Shown here: piece after piece, positions 43,061 through 51,224 of the stretch
Layout of the letters: each line of letters starts with the position of its first letter
Numbering within the stretch: the stretch's first letter is position 1
Assembly: GCA_016125355.1 (NCBI GenBank)
Contig: WGLX01000010.1
Location: 62,001-126,000 of the forward strand
Direction: 5' to 3'
From: Actinomycetales bacterium
GTDB lineage: Bacteria; Actinomycetota; Actinomycetes; S36-B12
Length of the DNA stretch: 64,000 nucleotides
Position numbers and translations under genes: made by a program
The notes under the pieces: model-generated
What the model was told of the DNA's origin: nothing
The model's database searches: none
Seen by the model: only the letters and a program-made list of their open reading frames with translations

Positions 43061-44242
43061 ATGGTGCGCTGGCTTACCGCAGGAGAATCCCACGGCCCCG
43101 CACTCGTCACCATCGCCGAAGGCCTGCCCGCCGGCATCGGCGTGACGAGCGCGGAGATCGCCGACGATCTGGCCCGCCGACGCCTGGGGGCGGGGCGCGG
43201 TGCCCGGATGAAGTTCGAGCGCGACGAGGTCCGCATCCTGGGCGGTGTCCGGCACGGTCGGACCCTCGGGGGTCCGGTCGCCATCGAGGTGGGCAATGCC
43301 GAGTGGCCCAAGTGGGTGGATGTCATGTCGGCCGACCCGGTCGACGAGGCCGTGCTGGAGGGCCAGGCGCGCAACGCCCCGCTGACGCGACCACGACCCG
43401 GTCATGCCGACCTCGTGGGGATGCAGAAGTACGGCTTCCGGGATGCCCGCCCGATCCTCGAGCGCGCCAGCGCCCGTGAGACCGCCGCCCGAGTCGCGAT
43501 CGCCAGTGTTGCCCGGTCCTTCCTCCGGCAGGCTGCTGGCATCGAGGTGCTCAGCCACGTCGTACGGATCGGTGCGGCTGCCGTGCCCGAGGGCACGCCG
43601 GCACCCGTGCCCGGGGACCTGCCTGCCATCGACGAGAGCCCGGTCCGCTGCCTCGACCCCGATGCGGCGGCAGCCATGGAGGAGGAAATCTCGAGCGCGC
43701 ACCGCGACGGGGACACTCTCGGTGGCGTCGTCGAGGTGCTCGCCTACGGGCTGCCGCCGGGCCTGGGCAGCCATGTCCACTGGGACCGTCGGCTGGACGC
43801 GCGGCTGGCCGCGGCCCTCATGGGCATCCAGGCCATCAAGGGCGTGGAGGTGGGCGACGGCTTCGCTCTCGCCGCCATCCGTGGCTCGCAGGCTCAGGAC
43901 GAGATCGTCGGTTCCGACGACGGCGTCGTGCGCACCTCCGGGCACTCCGGGGGCACGGAGGGCGGTATGTCCACGGGGGAGGCTCTGCGGGTCCGGGCCG
44001 CCATGAAGCCGATCTCGACCATCCCACGCGCCCTGCGGACCGTCGATGTGACGACCGGCGAGGCGGCACCAGCGATCAACCAGCGCTCCGACGTCTGCGC
44101 CGTGCCCGCCGCGGGCGTGGTCGCGGAGGCCATGGTGTGCATGGTGCTCGCCGACGCGGTCCTGGAGAAGTTCGGCGGGGACAGCGTCGACGAGGTGTCG
44201 CGCAACCTGCGCGCCTACCTCGACAACCTCAGCGTCCGCTGA
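43061..44242 (+). CDS. aroC: Chorismate synthase
   Basis: This 393-residue FMN enzyme makes chorismate from EPSP. It contains the three family signatures: [29 protein letters not shown] and [12 protein letters not shown], plus [13 protein letters not shown] and the C-terminal [16 protein letters not shown] 43061 is the natural start. Its TGA overlaps the aroK ATG (TGATG), linking the two. Confidence 0.96.
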   Translation: MVRWLTAGESHGPALVTIAEGLPAGIGVTSAEIADDLARRRLGAGRGARMKFERDEVRILGGVRHGRTLGGPVAIEVGNAEWPKWVDVMSADPVDEAVLEGQARNAPLTRPRPGHADLVGMQKYGFRDARPILERASARETAARVAIASVARSFLRQAAGIEVLSHVVRIGAAAVPEGTPAPVPGDLPAIDESPVRCLDPDAAAAMEEEISSAHRDGDTLGGVVEVLAYGLPPGLGSHVHWDRRLDARLAAALMGIQAIKGVEVGDGFALAAIRGSQAQDEIVGSDDGVVRTSGHSGGTEGGMSTGEALRVRAAMKPISTIPRALRTVDVTTGEAAPAINQRSDVCAVPAAGVVAEAMVCMVLADAVLEKFGGDSVDEVSRNLRAYLDNLSVR

Positions 44243-44748
44243 TGGCCCCGGTCCTCGTCCTGATCGGCTCGCCGGGTGCCGGCAAGTCCTCGGTCGGCCG
44301 ACGTGTCGCCCAGCGGCTGAAGGTTCCATTCGCGGACTCGGATGCCCTGATCGAGCAGGCCGCCGGGATGTCCGTCTCGGACATCTTCGTGACCGAGGGC
44401 GAAGACGCCTTCCGTGAGCTGGAGGAGGCCACCATCGCCGACGCCCTGGAGGCGGCGGAGGGCGTGCTGTCGCTCGGTGGTGGCGCGGTCATGCGTGACG
44501 CGACCCGTGACCGGCTGCGCGGGCTGCGGGTCGTGTGGCTGAAGGTGTCCCTGTCCGACGCCGCCTCGCGCGTGGGCATGAACCAGGCAAGGCCGTTGCT
44601 GCTCGGCAATGTACGCGGCACCCTGTCCGCACTCATGGAGAAGCGGAACCCCGTGTACGAGGAGGTCGCCACCGCGATGGTCGACACGAGCGGACGGCCA
44701 CTGCGAGCAGTCGTCGACGACGTCGTGAAGGTGGTGCGCCATGGCTGA
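44242..44748 (+). CDS. aroK: Shikimate kinase
   Basis: This 168-residue P-loop kinase has IGSPGAGKSSVGR (Walker A), the shikimate-binding FADSDALIE and FRELEE segments, and the GGGAVMR loop. It phosphorylates shikimate at the 3-hydroxyl. It overlaps aroC by one base and aroB by 8 nt. Confidence 0.94.
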   Translation: MAPVLVLIGSPGAGKSSVGRRVAQRLKVPFADSDALIEQAAGMSVSDIFVTEGEDAFRELEEATIADALEAAEGVLSLGGGAVMRDATRDRLRGLRVVWLKVSLSDAASRVGMNQARPLLLGNVRGTLSALMEKRNPVYEEVATAMVDTSGRPLRAVVDDVVKVVRHG

Positions 44749-45838
44749 TTCCGTGATCCACGTGCACGCGGAGCGCGAGTACGACGTCGTCATCGGGCAC
44801 GGCCTGCTCGGCCACCTCGGCGGCATGCTCCTCGGCGCACAGCGGGTGGCGGTCATCCATCCCGGGGCGCTCACGGCATCGGCGGAGGCGATCCGCGACG
44901 ACCTCCAGGACGGTGGCTTCGACGTCACCCTCCTCGAGGTGCCCGAGGCCGAGGACGCGAAGACGGCGGAGGTGGCGGCCTTCTGCTGGGAGGTGCTCGG
45001 CACGGCCGGATTCACGCGCAGCGATGCAGTGGTGGGTCTCGGTGGCGGCGCCACGACCGATCTGGCGGGATTCGTCGCGGCGACCTGGCTCCGGGGCATC
45101 CGCGTCGTCCAGGTGCCGACCACGCTCCTGGGCATGGTCGACGCAGCGGTGGGCGGCAAGACGGGCATCAACACGGCTGCGGGCAAGAACCTGGTCGGGT
45201 CCTTCTGGAGCCCCGGCGGTGTCCTGTGCGACATCAACGCGCTCGACACGCTGCCCCGCAACGACCTGCTCGCCGGGATGGCCGAGGTGGTGAAGGTCGG
45301 GTTCGTGCGCGACACCACCATCCTCGACGACGTCGAGCGTGACCCCTTCGCGGCCACCGACACGACCGGCGACCTGCTTCCCGACCTGATCCGCCGGGCG
45401 GTCCAGGTGAAGGCGGATGTCGTCGGTGCGGATTTCCGGGAGTCGTCTGCGACGTCGGGAGACGGCAGCATCGGGCGCGAGGTGCTCAACTACGGGCACA
45501 CCTTCGGGCATGCGGTGGAGCGGCGGGAGCGGTACCGGTGGCGTCATGGCGCCGCGGTCTCCGTGGGCATGATGTACGTCGCCGAGCTCGCGGCCCTCGG
45601 GGGACGGTTGTCCGAGGCGGACGTCGACCGGCATCGCCGGGTGCTCTCGGCCCTCGGTCTGCCCACCACGTACTCGGGTGGGCACTGGCAGGAGCTGCTG
45701 GCGACGATGTCCATCGACAAGAAGGCTCGGGGGTCGCTGCTCCGCTTCGTGGTGCTGCAGGGCATCGGCCACCCGGTCATCTGGGAGGGCCCCGATCCGG
45801 CCCTGCTGGCGGCCGCGTACGCAGCCATCAGCTCGTGA
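44741..45838 (+). CDS. aroB: 3-Dehydroquinate synthase
   Basis: This 365-residue NAD- and zinc-dependent enzyme converts DAHP to 3-dehydroquinate. It has GLGGGATTDLAGFVAATWLRG, PTTLLGMVDAAVGGKTGIN and metal ligands in AEVVKVG, NYGHTFGHAVE and a nearby RHGAAVSVGM. It overlaps aroK and precedes aroQ by 19 nt. Confidence 0.96.
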   Translation: MADSVIHVHAEREYDVVIGHGLLGHLGGMLLGAQRVAVIHPGALTASAEAIRDDLQDGGFDVTLLEVPEAEDAKTAEVAAFCWEVLGTAGFTRSDAVVGLGGGATTDLAGFVAATWLRGIRVVQVPTTLLGMVDAAVGGKTGINTAAGKNLVGSFWSPGGVLCDINALDTLPRNDLLAGMAEVVKVGFVRDTTILDDVERDPFAATDTTGDLLPDLIRRAVQVKADVVGADFRESSATSGDGSIGREVLNYGHTFGHAVERRERYRWRHGAAVSVGMMYVAELAALGGRLSEADVDRHRRVLSALGLPTTYSGGHWQELLATMSIDKKARGSLLRFVVLQGIGHPVIWEGPDPALLAAAYAAISS

Positions 45839-45844
45839 CCCGCG

Positions 45845-45850
45845 TATTGT
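45845..45850 (+). promoter_or_regulatory. Possible -10 hexamer before aroQ
   Basis: TATTGT ends 7 nt before ATG 45858, with no ribosome site in between. It fits the leaderless pattern seen elsewhere in the window. Confidence 0.35.
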
Positions 45851-45857
45851 CCTCGCC

Positions 45858-46295
45858 ATGCGTCGCGTCTACGTCCTCAACGGCCCGAACCTGAACCGGC
45901 TCGGCACGCGTGAGCCGGAGATCTACGGGAGCACCACCTTCGCCGACCTGATCGCCGCATGCGTCGCGGAGGGTGCGGACCTGGGGCTCGATGTCGAGGT
46001 GCGCCAGACGAATGACGAGTCCGAGCTCATCGACTGGATCCATCGGGCCCAGGACGAGCAGGCGCCGGTCGTGCTGAACCCGGCCGCCTTCACCCACTAC
46101 TCCTACGCCCTGCGCGACGCCTGCGCCATGCTGACCGTCCCGCTGGTCGAGGTGCACATCTCGAATCCGGCATCGCGGGAGGAGTTCCGGCACCACTCGG
46201 TGATCTCGGCGGTGGCCACCGGCACGATCGCCGGGTTTGGGATCGATTCCTACCGACTCGGCCTCCGCGCCGTCGCAGCGGGACTCGAGGGATGA
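45858..46295 (+). CDS. aroQ: Type II 3-dehydroquinate dehydratase
   Basis: This 145-residue dodecameric-type dehydratase has NGPNLNRLGTREPEIYG, with the active-site Tyr at the end of this motif, then NPAAFTHYSYALRDA and EVHISNPASREEFRHHSVIS, which bind the substrate. It continues the shikimate series and overlaps the M24 peptidase gene by 4 nt. Confidence 0.95.
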   Translation: MRRVYVLNGPNLNRLGTREPEIYGSTTFADLIAACVAEGADLGLDVEVRQTNDESELIDWIHRAQDEQAPVVLNPAAFTHYSYALRDACAMLTVPLVEVHISNPASREEFRHHSVISAVATGTIAGFGIDSYRLGLRAVAAGLEG

Positions 46296-47371
46296 GCGCG
46301 CCCGTCACCGGGCCGCGTCGCGATCGCCTGCGGGCCCTGCTCGCCGCAGACGGCCGCGTCCCCCTGTTCGTGGTCACCGACCTGGCGAACATCCGGTACC
46401 TCACCGGCTTCTCGGGCAGCAATGCCGTGCTGGTCGTGGGCGCGGACCCCTCAGACGACCTCCTGGGCACGGATGGCCGCTACGTGGACCAGGTGGCGAT
46501 GGAGGCGCCGGACCTGCGCACCTTCATCGACCGGGACACGCTCACATCGGTGGTCGGTTCCCTCGCGGCGGGCGACATCGGGGTCGAGGCGAGCCTGACG
46601 CTGGGCGAGGCCAAGGCGCTTGCGGACTCGGGCCACCGGCCGGTCGTCATCGGCGGGCTCGTGGAGGGCCTGCGCTCGATCAAGGACGAGGGGGAGCAGG
46701 CTGCGCTGGCACGGGCCTGCGCCATCACGGCACAGGCCTTCGAGGCACTCGCCGGCGACATGCGGCCCGGCACCTCCGAGCTCACGCTGGCGCGTCGGCT
46801 GGAGCAGATCTTCGGCGACCTCGGAGCTGAGGATCGCGCGTTCGACACGATCGTCGGCTCCGGACCCAATTCCGCGATCCCGCACCACCAGCCCGGTGCG
46901 CGCGTGCTGGGTCCGGGTGATCTCGTGGTCGTCGATGCGGGAGCGCGTGTGGACGGCTACCACGCCGACATGACGCGAACCTTCCTCGTGTCCGCCGATC
47001 CGGAGACGTGGCAGCGGGAGATCCACGCAGCCGTCGAGACAGCACAGGCCCGCGCCACCGCCGCCTACCGCCCCGGTGCCGACCTGCGCGAGGTGGACGC
47101 CGTCGCGCGGGACAGCATCGAGGCCGCGGGCTTCGGCGACCACTACACGCACGGGCTGGGACACGGCGTCGGCCTGGTCATCCACGAGGCGCCGATGGTC
47201 GGGGCACGATCCACCGGTACGATGGATGCCGACATGGTGATCACCGTCGAGCCGGGGGTCTATCTCCCAGGGCGCGGCGGAGTTCGCATCGAAGACACCC
47301 TGATCGTCACCGATGCCGGTCCACGGATCCTCACAGAGGCGCCCCGAGGCCTGCGCGTCGTGGGCGACTGA
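46292..47371 (+). CDS. M24 family Xaa-Pro dipeptidase/aminopeptidase
   Basis: This 359-residue protein has a creatinase-type N-domain (residues 1-130) and a pita-bread catalytic domain with dimetal ligands: the two Asp of VVVDAGARVDGYHADMTRT, the His of HGLGHGVGLVIHE, and the Glu of VEPGVYLPG and RIEDT. It cleaves Xaa-Pro bonds. Its position just before efp is widely conserved, suggesting a link to proline-rich peptide turnover. Confidence 0.9.
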   Translation: MSAPVTGPRRDRLRALLAADGRVPLFVVTDLANIRYLTGFSGSNAVLVVGADPSDDLLGTDGRYVDQVAMEAPDLRTFIDRDTLTSVVGSLAAGDIGVEASLTLGEAKALADSGHRPVVIGGLVEGLRSIKDEGEQAALARACAITAQAFEALAGDMRPGTSELTLARRLEQIFGDLGAEDRAFDTIVGSGPNSAIPHHQPGARVLGPGDLVVVDAGARVDGYHADMTRTFLVSADPETWQREIHAAVETAQARATAAYRPGADLREVDAVARDSIEAAGFGDHYTHGLGHGVGLVIHEAPMVGARSTGTMDADMVITVEPGVYLPGRGGVRIEDTLIVTDAGPRILTEAPRGLRVVGD

Positions 47372-47389
47372 GCCCCAGGAGCACTGCAC

Positions 47390-47953
47390 GTGGCCACCAC
47401 GAACGACCTCAAGAACGGACTCGTCCTCAACATCGACGGCCAGCTGTGGACCGTCGTCGAGTTCCAGCACGTCAAGCCCGGCAAGGGCGGTGCGTTCGTC
47501 CGCACGAAGCTCAAGAACGTGCTCACCGGCAAGGTCGTCGACAGGACGTTCAACGCCGGCGTGAAGGTCGAGACCGCCAACGTCGACAAGCGCGACATGC
47601 AGTACCTCTACAAGGACGGCGAGGACTGGGTTTTCATGGACGTCCAGACCTACGACCAGCTGCATGTGCCCGCCGCTGTCGTCGGTGACGCGGAGAAGTT
47701 CCTCCTCGAGAACCAGAACGCGATCGTGGCCACGCATGACGGCGCCCCGCTGTACGTCGAGCTGCCGGCGTCCGTCGAGCTCGTCATCACCTACACCGAG
47801 CCGGGCCTGCAGGGCGACCGCTCCACGGGCGGCACCAAGCCCGCCACCCTTGAGACCGGCGCCGAGATCCAGGTGCCGCTGTTCATCGAGTCCGACACCA
47901 AGGTCAAGGTGGACACCCGGGACGGGTCGTACCTCGGCCGCGTCAACGACTGA
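47390..47953 (+). CDS. efp: Elongation factor P
   Basis: This 187-residue three-domain protein relieves ribosome stalling at polyproline stretches. K32 in [12 protein letters not shown] is at the tip of domain I, the place modified in some bacteria. The P-G-K-G-G context resembles actinobacterial EF-P, which can work unmodified. It starts at a GTG after CAGGAGCAC and is followed 3 nt later by nusB. Confidence 0.96.
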   Translation: MATTNDLKNGLVLNIDGQLWTVVEFQHVKPGKGGAFVRTKLKNVLTGKVVDRTFNAGVKVETANVDKRDMQYLYKDGEDWVFMDVQTYDQLHVPAAVVGDAEKFLLENQNAIVATHDGAPLYVELPASVELVITYTEPGLQGDRSTGGTKPATLETGAEIQVPLFIESDTKVKVDTRDGSYLGRVND

Positions 47954-47956
47954 CCG

Positions 47957-48400
47957 GTGTCCGCGCGCAGCAAGGCCCGGAAACGGGCCCTCGACGTGAT
48001 CTACGAGGCCGACATTCGCGGTCTCGACGCGGCGGAGGTGCTCCGGGCCACGGAGGCACGGCGATCGGAGGAGGGTCAGGCGGCCATGAACTCCTATGCC
48101 GTGGAACTGGTCGAGGGGGTGGCGGCGCACCGCGAGTACATCGACGAGCTGCTCGGCAGCTACTCGATGGGCTGGACGCTGGAACGCATGCCGGCCGTCG
48201 ACCGCGCCATCCTGCGGATCGGGGCGTTCGAGGTGCTGTGGCGTGAGGACATCCCCGACGCGGTGGCGGTCTCGGAGGCGGTGACCCTCGCCCAGGAGCT
48301 GTCCACCGACGAGTCGTCGTCGTTCGTCAACGGCCTGCTCGGCCGACTGGTGGAGCTCAAGCCGCGGCTCCAGCTGGGCACGGACACCGCGTCGGCCTGA
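47957..48400 (+). CDS. nusB: Transcription antitermination factor NusB
   Basis: This 147-residue all-helical protein has the family start SARSKARKRALDVIYEAD, the central WTLERMPAVDRAILRIG and the C-terminal SSFVNGLLGRL. With NusE it binds boxA in rRNA leaders. It starts at a GTG and ends a long run of plus-strand genes, convergent with a lipoprotein gene. Confidence 0.94.
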   Translation: MSARSKARKRALDVIYEADIRGLDAAEVLRATEARRSEEGQAAMNSYAVELVEGVAAHREYIDELLGSYSMGWTLERMPAVDRAILRIGAFEVLWREDIPDAVAVSEAVTLAQELSTDESSSFVNGLLGRLVELKPRLQLGTDTASA

Positions 48401-48439
48401 GTCGCCGACCGGAGCCCTCACCAGGGTGACGCGTCGCCC

Positions 48440-48925
48440 TCAGCCGAGGCGCGAGGCGTTGAGGAAGATCGTCGTCTGCTCCCCGGCCACCACGACCATG
48501 TTCACCTCGTAGGTGTCGCTTCGGTACGTGTCTGTCGTCTGGGTGTCGTCCTGGATGAACTGGCTCTCCTCACCGAGCTCCGAGACCGGCACGAAACCCT
48601 TCGCGCGCAGCGCCGAGTCGACGGTCGCCCACGCCGTGTCCGCCGGGTCGTCCGAGGACCAGGTCGCGTTCACCGTCTCGCCGCCGTCCAGCACCGTGGC
48701 ACTGAGGACCGTGCCGCCCGGATAGGCGGGCAAGTCGGCGGGCCAGCCCTCGGGCAGGTCCGTCCCGCCGATCGCGATGCCATCCCCGGGGGCGCCGCTC
48801 GTCGACGAGAGGCTCGTCGCGGACGTCGCCCCTGGCTCGGACGTGACACCGGCCTCGTTCGCGCCGGAGCAGCCGGCGGCCAGCAGCGCGACGAGGAGGA
48901 TGGACGGGGCGAGAGTGCGCTTCAC
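48440..48925 (-). CDS. Lipoprotein, paralogue of the adjacent 48962-49504 gene
   Basis: This 161-residue protein has a lipoprotein signal (KRTLAPSILLVALLAAGC; lipobox LAAGC). A Ser/Thr-rich linker and a compact ~110-residue domain follow, beginning LPEGWPADLPAYPGGT. The same LPxxWPxxxPxxxGGT phrase opens the domain of the neighbouring protein. A second in-frame GTG at 48952 would add nine basic residues; 48925 is preferred for signal shape. No enzyme motif is visible. Function unknown. Confidence 0.7.
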   Translation of the reverse strand: MKRTLAPSILLVALLAAGCSGANEAGVTSEPGATSATSLSSTSGAPGDGIAIGGTDLPEGWPADLPAYPGGTVLSATVLDGGETVNATWSSDDPADTAWATVDSALRAKGFVPVSELGEESQFIQDDTQTTDTYRSDTYEVNMVVVAGEQTTIFLNASRLG

Positions 48926-48961
48926 CCTGCGAAGGCTACGACCCGCGTGCACCGGGGTCGA

Positions 48962-49504
48962 CTACTCGGAGGCGCCCGCTGACGAGTCCCCTGCAGAGGA
49001 GTCGGGACCACCGGTCACGAGCACCACGGTGCCGCCCGAGTCATCGGCCGTGGAGACGTTGATGAGGTAGCCGTTGCCCTTGTAGGACCGGAAGACGGCC
49101 TGGTCGACCTTGCTCTCCGTGTCGAGCGTGTACCCGGCGCCCTCGAGCGTGGCCCCGTAGGCGTCGGCCGCCTCCTGAGGACTGGTATCCGAGGTCCAGC
49201 TGGCCCACACGCCGTCCGGCGCCACCGTCACGACGGTGAGGGTGCCTCCCTCGAAGGGCGGAACCTCGCTCGGCCAGTTGTCCGGAAGGGCGACGTTCTC
49301 GCCCGCCGCCATCTGGTTGCCCTGGTCGTCGGTGATCGTCACGTTGCCGTTGTCCTCGATGTTGACGTCGGCGCCGCTCAGTGCATTCTCCATGGCGGTC
49401 TCGGCCGCCTTCTCCGCGACCTGGCCGCAGCCGGCCAGCGCAGGGGACAGCAGGAGAAGTGCGCTGGCGACCCCGGCCACCGTGCGCGTTCGGATCGTGG
49501 TCAT
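48962..49504 (-). CDS. Lipoprotein, paralogue of the adjacent 48440-48925 gene
   Basis: This 180-residue protein starts at ATG 49504 after GGGAGGA. It has a lipoprotein signal ending in LAGC, a short acidic linker, and a domain with LPDNWPSEVPPFEGGT and WASWTSDTSPQEAADAYGATLEGAGY, resembling its neighbour. It ends in a Ser/Gly/Asp-rich tail. The frame stays open upstream to 49642 but without a ribosome site or signal there. Function unknown; probably exposed on the outer face of the membrane. Confidence 0.75.
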   Translation of the reverse strand: MTTIRTRTVAGVASALLLLSPALAGCGQVAEKAAETAMENALSGADVNIEDNGNVTITDDQGNQMAAGENVALPDNWPSEVPPFEGGTLTVVTVAPDGVWASWTSDTSPQEAADAYGATLEGAGYTLDTESKVDQAVFRSYKGNGYLINVSTADDSGGTVVLVTGGPDSSAGDSSAGASE

Positions 49505-49655
49505 GGTGTCCTCCCGTGGTCGGCCCCACCCGGCGACCAGCGTAGGCATGACGCCCTCTGCGTTGCACGGCAAATGCACGCGAACGCGGCACTCGGTGCG
49601 GGCGGGGGAGACCGGAAGGGTGAAACACGCCGGACGACGCATGACGGCGGACCGA

Positions 49656-49698
49656 TCATCAACACCTAGACTGTTGAGTGCAGTCAGTACGTTGATGA
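49656..49698. promoter_or_regulatory. Inverted repeat around a -10 hexamer before the 49714 gene
   Basis: TCATCAAC (49656-49663) and GTTGATGA (49691-49698) are perfect 8-nt inverted arms, 27 nt apart. A TAGACT hexamer (49667-49672) lies between them, and the GGAGGG ribosome site follows. The arrangement suits an operator overlapping a promoter. Confidence 0.5.
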
Positions 49699-49713
49699 CC
49701 GGTCGGAGGGCGC

Positions 49714-50271
49714 ATGGCGCTGGTCAGGGCGAGGGCGGACCTGCACGGGGGGCTGGTCCACCGGGCAACGGACATGGCCGACCTGAGCCTCGGGTGGCAC
49801 GTGCCGAAGTGGGTCGTGGTCGACTTCTCGGACGAGAAGGGCGTGTATCCGGCGATGCGGGTGCGGGCCGAGGTCGTGGGCGCCCGCGACCGCCCCCGCG
49901 CCATCGTGGCCTCCGTGGAGGTGACGGGCGCCCCTGCGGTGACGACGGCCCAGGTGCACGAGCTCGCCAAGCTGATGCCCGACCTGGCGGGACTGGTCCT
50001 GTGGCATGCGGTCGTCGTCGACGTGGTCGTGGACCCGCCGACCCCGGAGGACGTCGTGCGCGTCCTGCGGGCGGCGGCGCGCCAGCCGGAGTTGACGCAG
50101 GTGGAGCGGGAGGACGAGGTGCTCGATCGCTGGGAGCGCGAGTTCCAGCCCCAGGGGATGACGCAGAAGCAGGCGGCCGAGGAGATGGGGCTGGCCCACA
50201 GCTCGTTCCGGAGCTACCTGACCCACGCCCGCGCGCGGGCCGCCGTACGCAGGGAGCAGCAGCGGGGATGA
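49714..50271 (+). CDS. Small protein with C-terminal helix-turn-helix, unknown function
   Basis: This 185-residue protein starts at an ATG. The first ~125 residues form an unrecognised alpha/beta domain (GWHVPKWVVVDFSDEKGVYPAMRVRAE). The end contains MTQKQAAEEMGLAHSSFRSYL, shaped like a sigma-region-4/LuxR-type helix-turn-helix, then a basic tail. It may be a DNA-binding regulator, possibly acting on the inverted repeat in its own promoter; that is inference. Its stop overlaps the first copy of a direct repeat that leads to tRNA-Leu. Confidence 0.6.
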   Translation: MALVRARADLHGGLVHRATDMADLSLGWHVPKWVVVDFSDEKGVYPAMRVRAEVVGARDRPRAIVASVEVTGAPAVTTAQVHELAKLMPDLAGLVLWHAVVVDVVVDPPTPEDVVRVLRAAARQPELTQVEREDEVLDRWEREFQPQGMTQKQAAEEMGLAHSSFRSYLTHARARAAVRREQQRG

Positions 50272-50310
50272 CAAGCGAGCTCGGTCTCCGCTCGCTTCGT
50301 GCCCCGGGTG
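50265..50310. repeat. 46-bp direct repeat, copy 1 (with tRNA-Leu 3' end fragment)
   Basis: It matches copy 2 at 50341-50386 in 42 of 46 positions. Its last 11 nt are identical to the 3' end of the tRNA-Leu gene on the minus strand. AAGCGAGC...GCTCGCTT arms inside can form a hairpin. It begins in the stop region of the preceding gene. Confidence 0.85.
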
Positions 50311-50340
50311 ATCACTGCGCTCAACCCGTGACACTCGCTC

Positions 50341-50386
50341 GGGATGACAAGCGAGCTTGTCCTCCGGTCGCTTCGTGCCCCGGGTG
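50341..50386. repeat. 46-bp direct repeat, copy 2, overlapping tRNA-Leu
   Basis: This copy runs into the tRNA-Leu 3' acceptor strand (from 50376). It is offset by 76 bp from copy 1. The 30 nt between the copies show no coding potential. Confidence 0.85.
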
Positions 50387-50449
50387 GGATTCGAACCCAC
50401 ACTGGACGGTGTTTGAGACCGCTTCCTCTGCCGGTTGGGATACCGGGGC
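50376..50449 (-). tRNA. tRNA-Leu (CAA) with short variable loop
   Basis: The minus strand gives acceptor GCCCCGG/CCGGGGC, a Leu-like D-arm with a 3-bp stem, anticodon loop CTCAAAC (anticodon CAA, reading UUG), and T-arm GTGGGTTCGAATCCCAC. The discriminator is A and CCA is not encoded. Only 5 nt (CCAGT) separate the anticodon and T stems, so the long variable arm of class II tRNA-Leu is missing. The total is 74 nt. Confidence 0.88.
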
Positions 50450-50478
50450 GCGTGGCCAAGGGTAGCCGTCTGCCGCCC

Positions 50479-50484
50479 TAGGCT
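50479..50484 (+). promoter_or_regulatory. -10 hexamer of a probable leaderless pdtaR transcript
   Basis: TAGGCT ends 6 nt before ATG 50491; the 6 nt between are GGGGGC, too close to serve as a ribosome site. Confidence 0.55.
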
Positions 50485-50490
50485 GGGGGC

Positions 50491-51087
50491 ATGACCTCGA
50501 GCAGCAAGCCGCCGGTGACCGTCCTGGTCGCCGAGGACGAGGCTCTCATCCGTATGGACCTCGTCGAGCTGCTGGGGGAGTGCGGCTACGAGGTCGTGGC
50601 CCAGGTCGCCGACGGCCAGGCGGCCGTCGAGCAGACGCGCCGGCTGCACCCGAATGTGGTGTTCATGGACGTGGCCATGCCCAAGCGGGACGGCCTCTCG
50701 GCGGCCGAGGAGATCATGGCCGAGGGGCTGGCTCCCGTGGTCATGGTCACCGCCTTCAGCCAACGGGAGGTGGTCGAGCGGGCCACGGCCGCCGGCGTGC
50801 TGGGCTACCTGGTCAAGCCCTTCGGACGGGCCGACATCGTGCCAGCCGTCGAGGTCGCGGTGGCCCGCTGGGAGCAGATGCGCCAGCTCGAGCAACAGGT
50901 GGCCGGCCTCCGGGAGCGGCAGGAGGCCCGGGAGGTCGTGGACCGCGCCAAGCGCCTCCTGGAGTCCCGCCTCGGGCTGAGCGAGCCGGAGGCCTTCTCG
51001 TGGCTGCGACGGACGGCCATGGACCGTCGGGTGACCCTTGCGGAGGTTGCCGCCACGGTCGTGGCCCAACCCCCTGAAACGGCATGA
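50491..51087 (+). CDS. pdtaR: Response regulator with ANTAR RNA-binding domain (PdtaR type)
   Basis: This 198-residue protein has a receiver domain with acidic pocket AEDE (14-17), phosphoacceptor D60 in VVFMDVAMP, T87 and K109 in YLVKPFG. A coiled linker (EQMRQLEQQVAGLRERQEA) leads to an ANTAR domain (about 131-190). When phosphorylated, such proteins bind paired stem-loops in mRNA and cause antitermination. The cognate kinase (PdtaS) is not in the window. It lies next to tRNA-Leu and livK. Confidence 0.92.
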   Translation: MTSSSKPPVTVLVAEDEALIRMDLVELLGECGYEVVAQVADGQAAVEQTRRLHPNVVFMDVAMPKRDGLSAAEEIMAEGLAPVVMVTAFSQREVVERATAAGVLGYLVKPFGRADIVPAVEVAVARWEQMRQLEQQVAGLRERQEAREVVDRAKRLLESRLGLSEPEAFSWLRRTAMDRRVTLAEVAATVVAQPPETA

Positions 51088-51168
51088 AACGGGCCCGTAA
51101 GGTCACAGAATGGTCACGATGCACCAACGAAGTAACACCGCGAAACCCTCGTGTAACGGACTGTCCCC

Positions 51169-51174
51169 TAGGGT
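51169..51174 (+). promoter_or_regulatory. Probable -10 hexamer of the livK-like gene
   Basis: TAGGGT lies 50 nt before the livK ATG. The predicted leader of about 44 nt contains the hairpin at 51184-51201 and the AAGGAG ribosome site at 51213-51218. Confidence 0.45.
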
Positions 51175-51183
51175 GGCCGCAAT

Positions 51184-51201
51184 GCGACGGCAGCCGCCGT
51201 C
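51184..51201 (+). promoter_or_regulatory. Leader hairpin before the livK-like gene
   Basis: CGACGGC and GCCGTCG pair perfectly around an AGCC loop, followed by TTTGTCCTTCT. It sits 11 nt before the ribosome site. It could stabilise the abundant mRNA or form an attenuator; neither is shown. Confidence 0.45.
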
Positions 51202-51224
51202 GTTTGTCCTTCTAAGGAGACTGC

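Noticed and set aside
50265..50386. CRISPR-like repeats
   Set aside because: Only two imperfect 46-bp copies with one 30-nt spacer; no array and no cas genes nearby.
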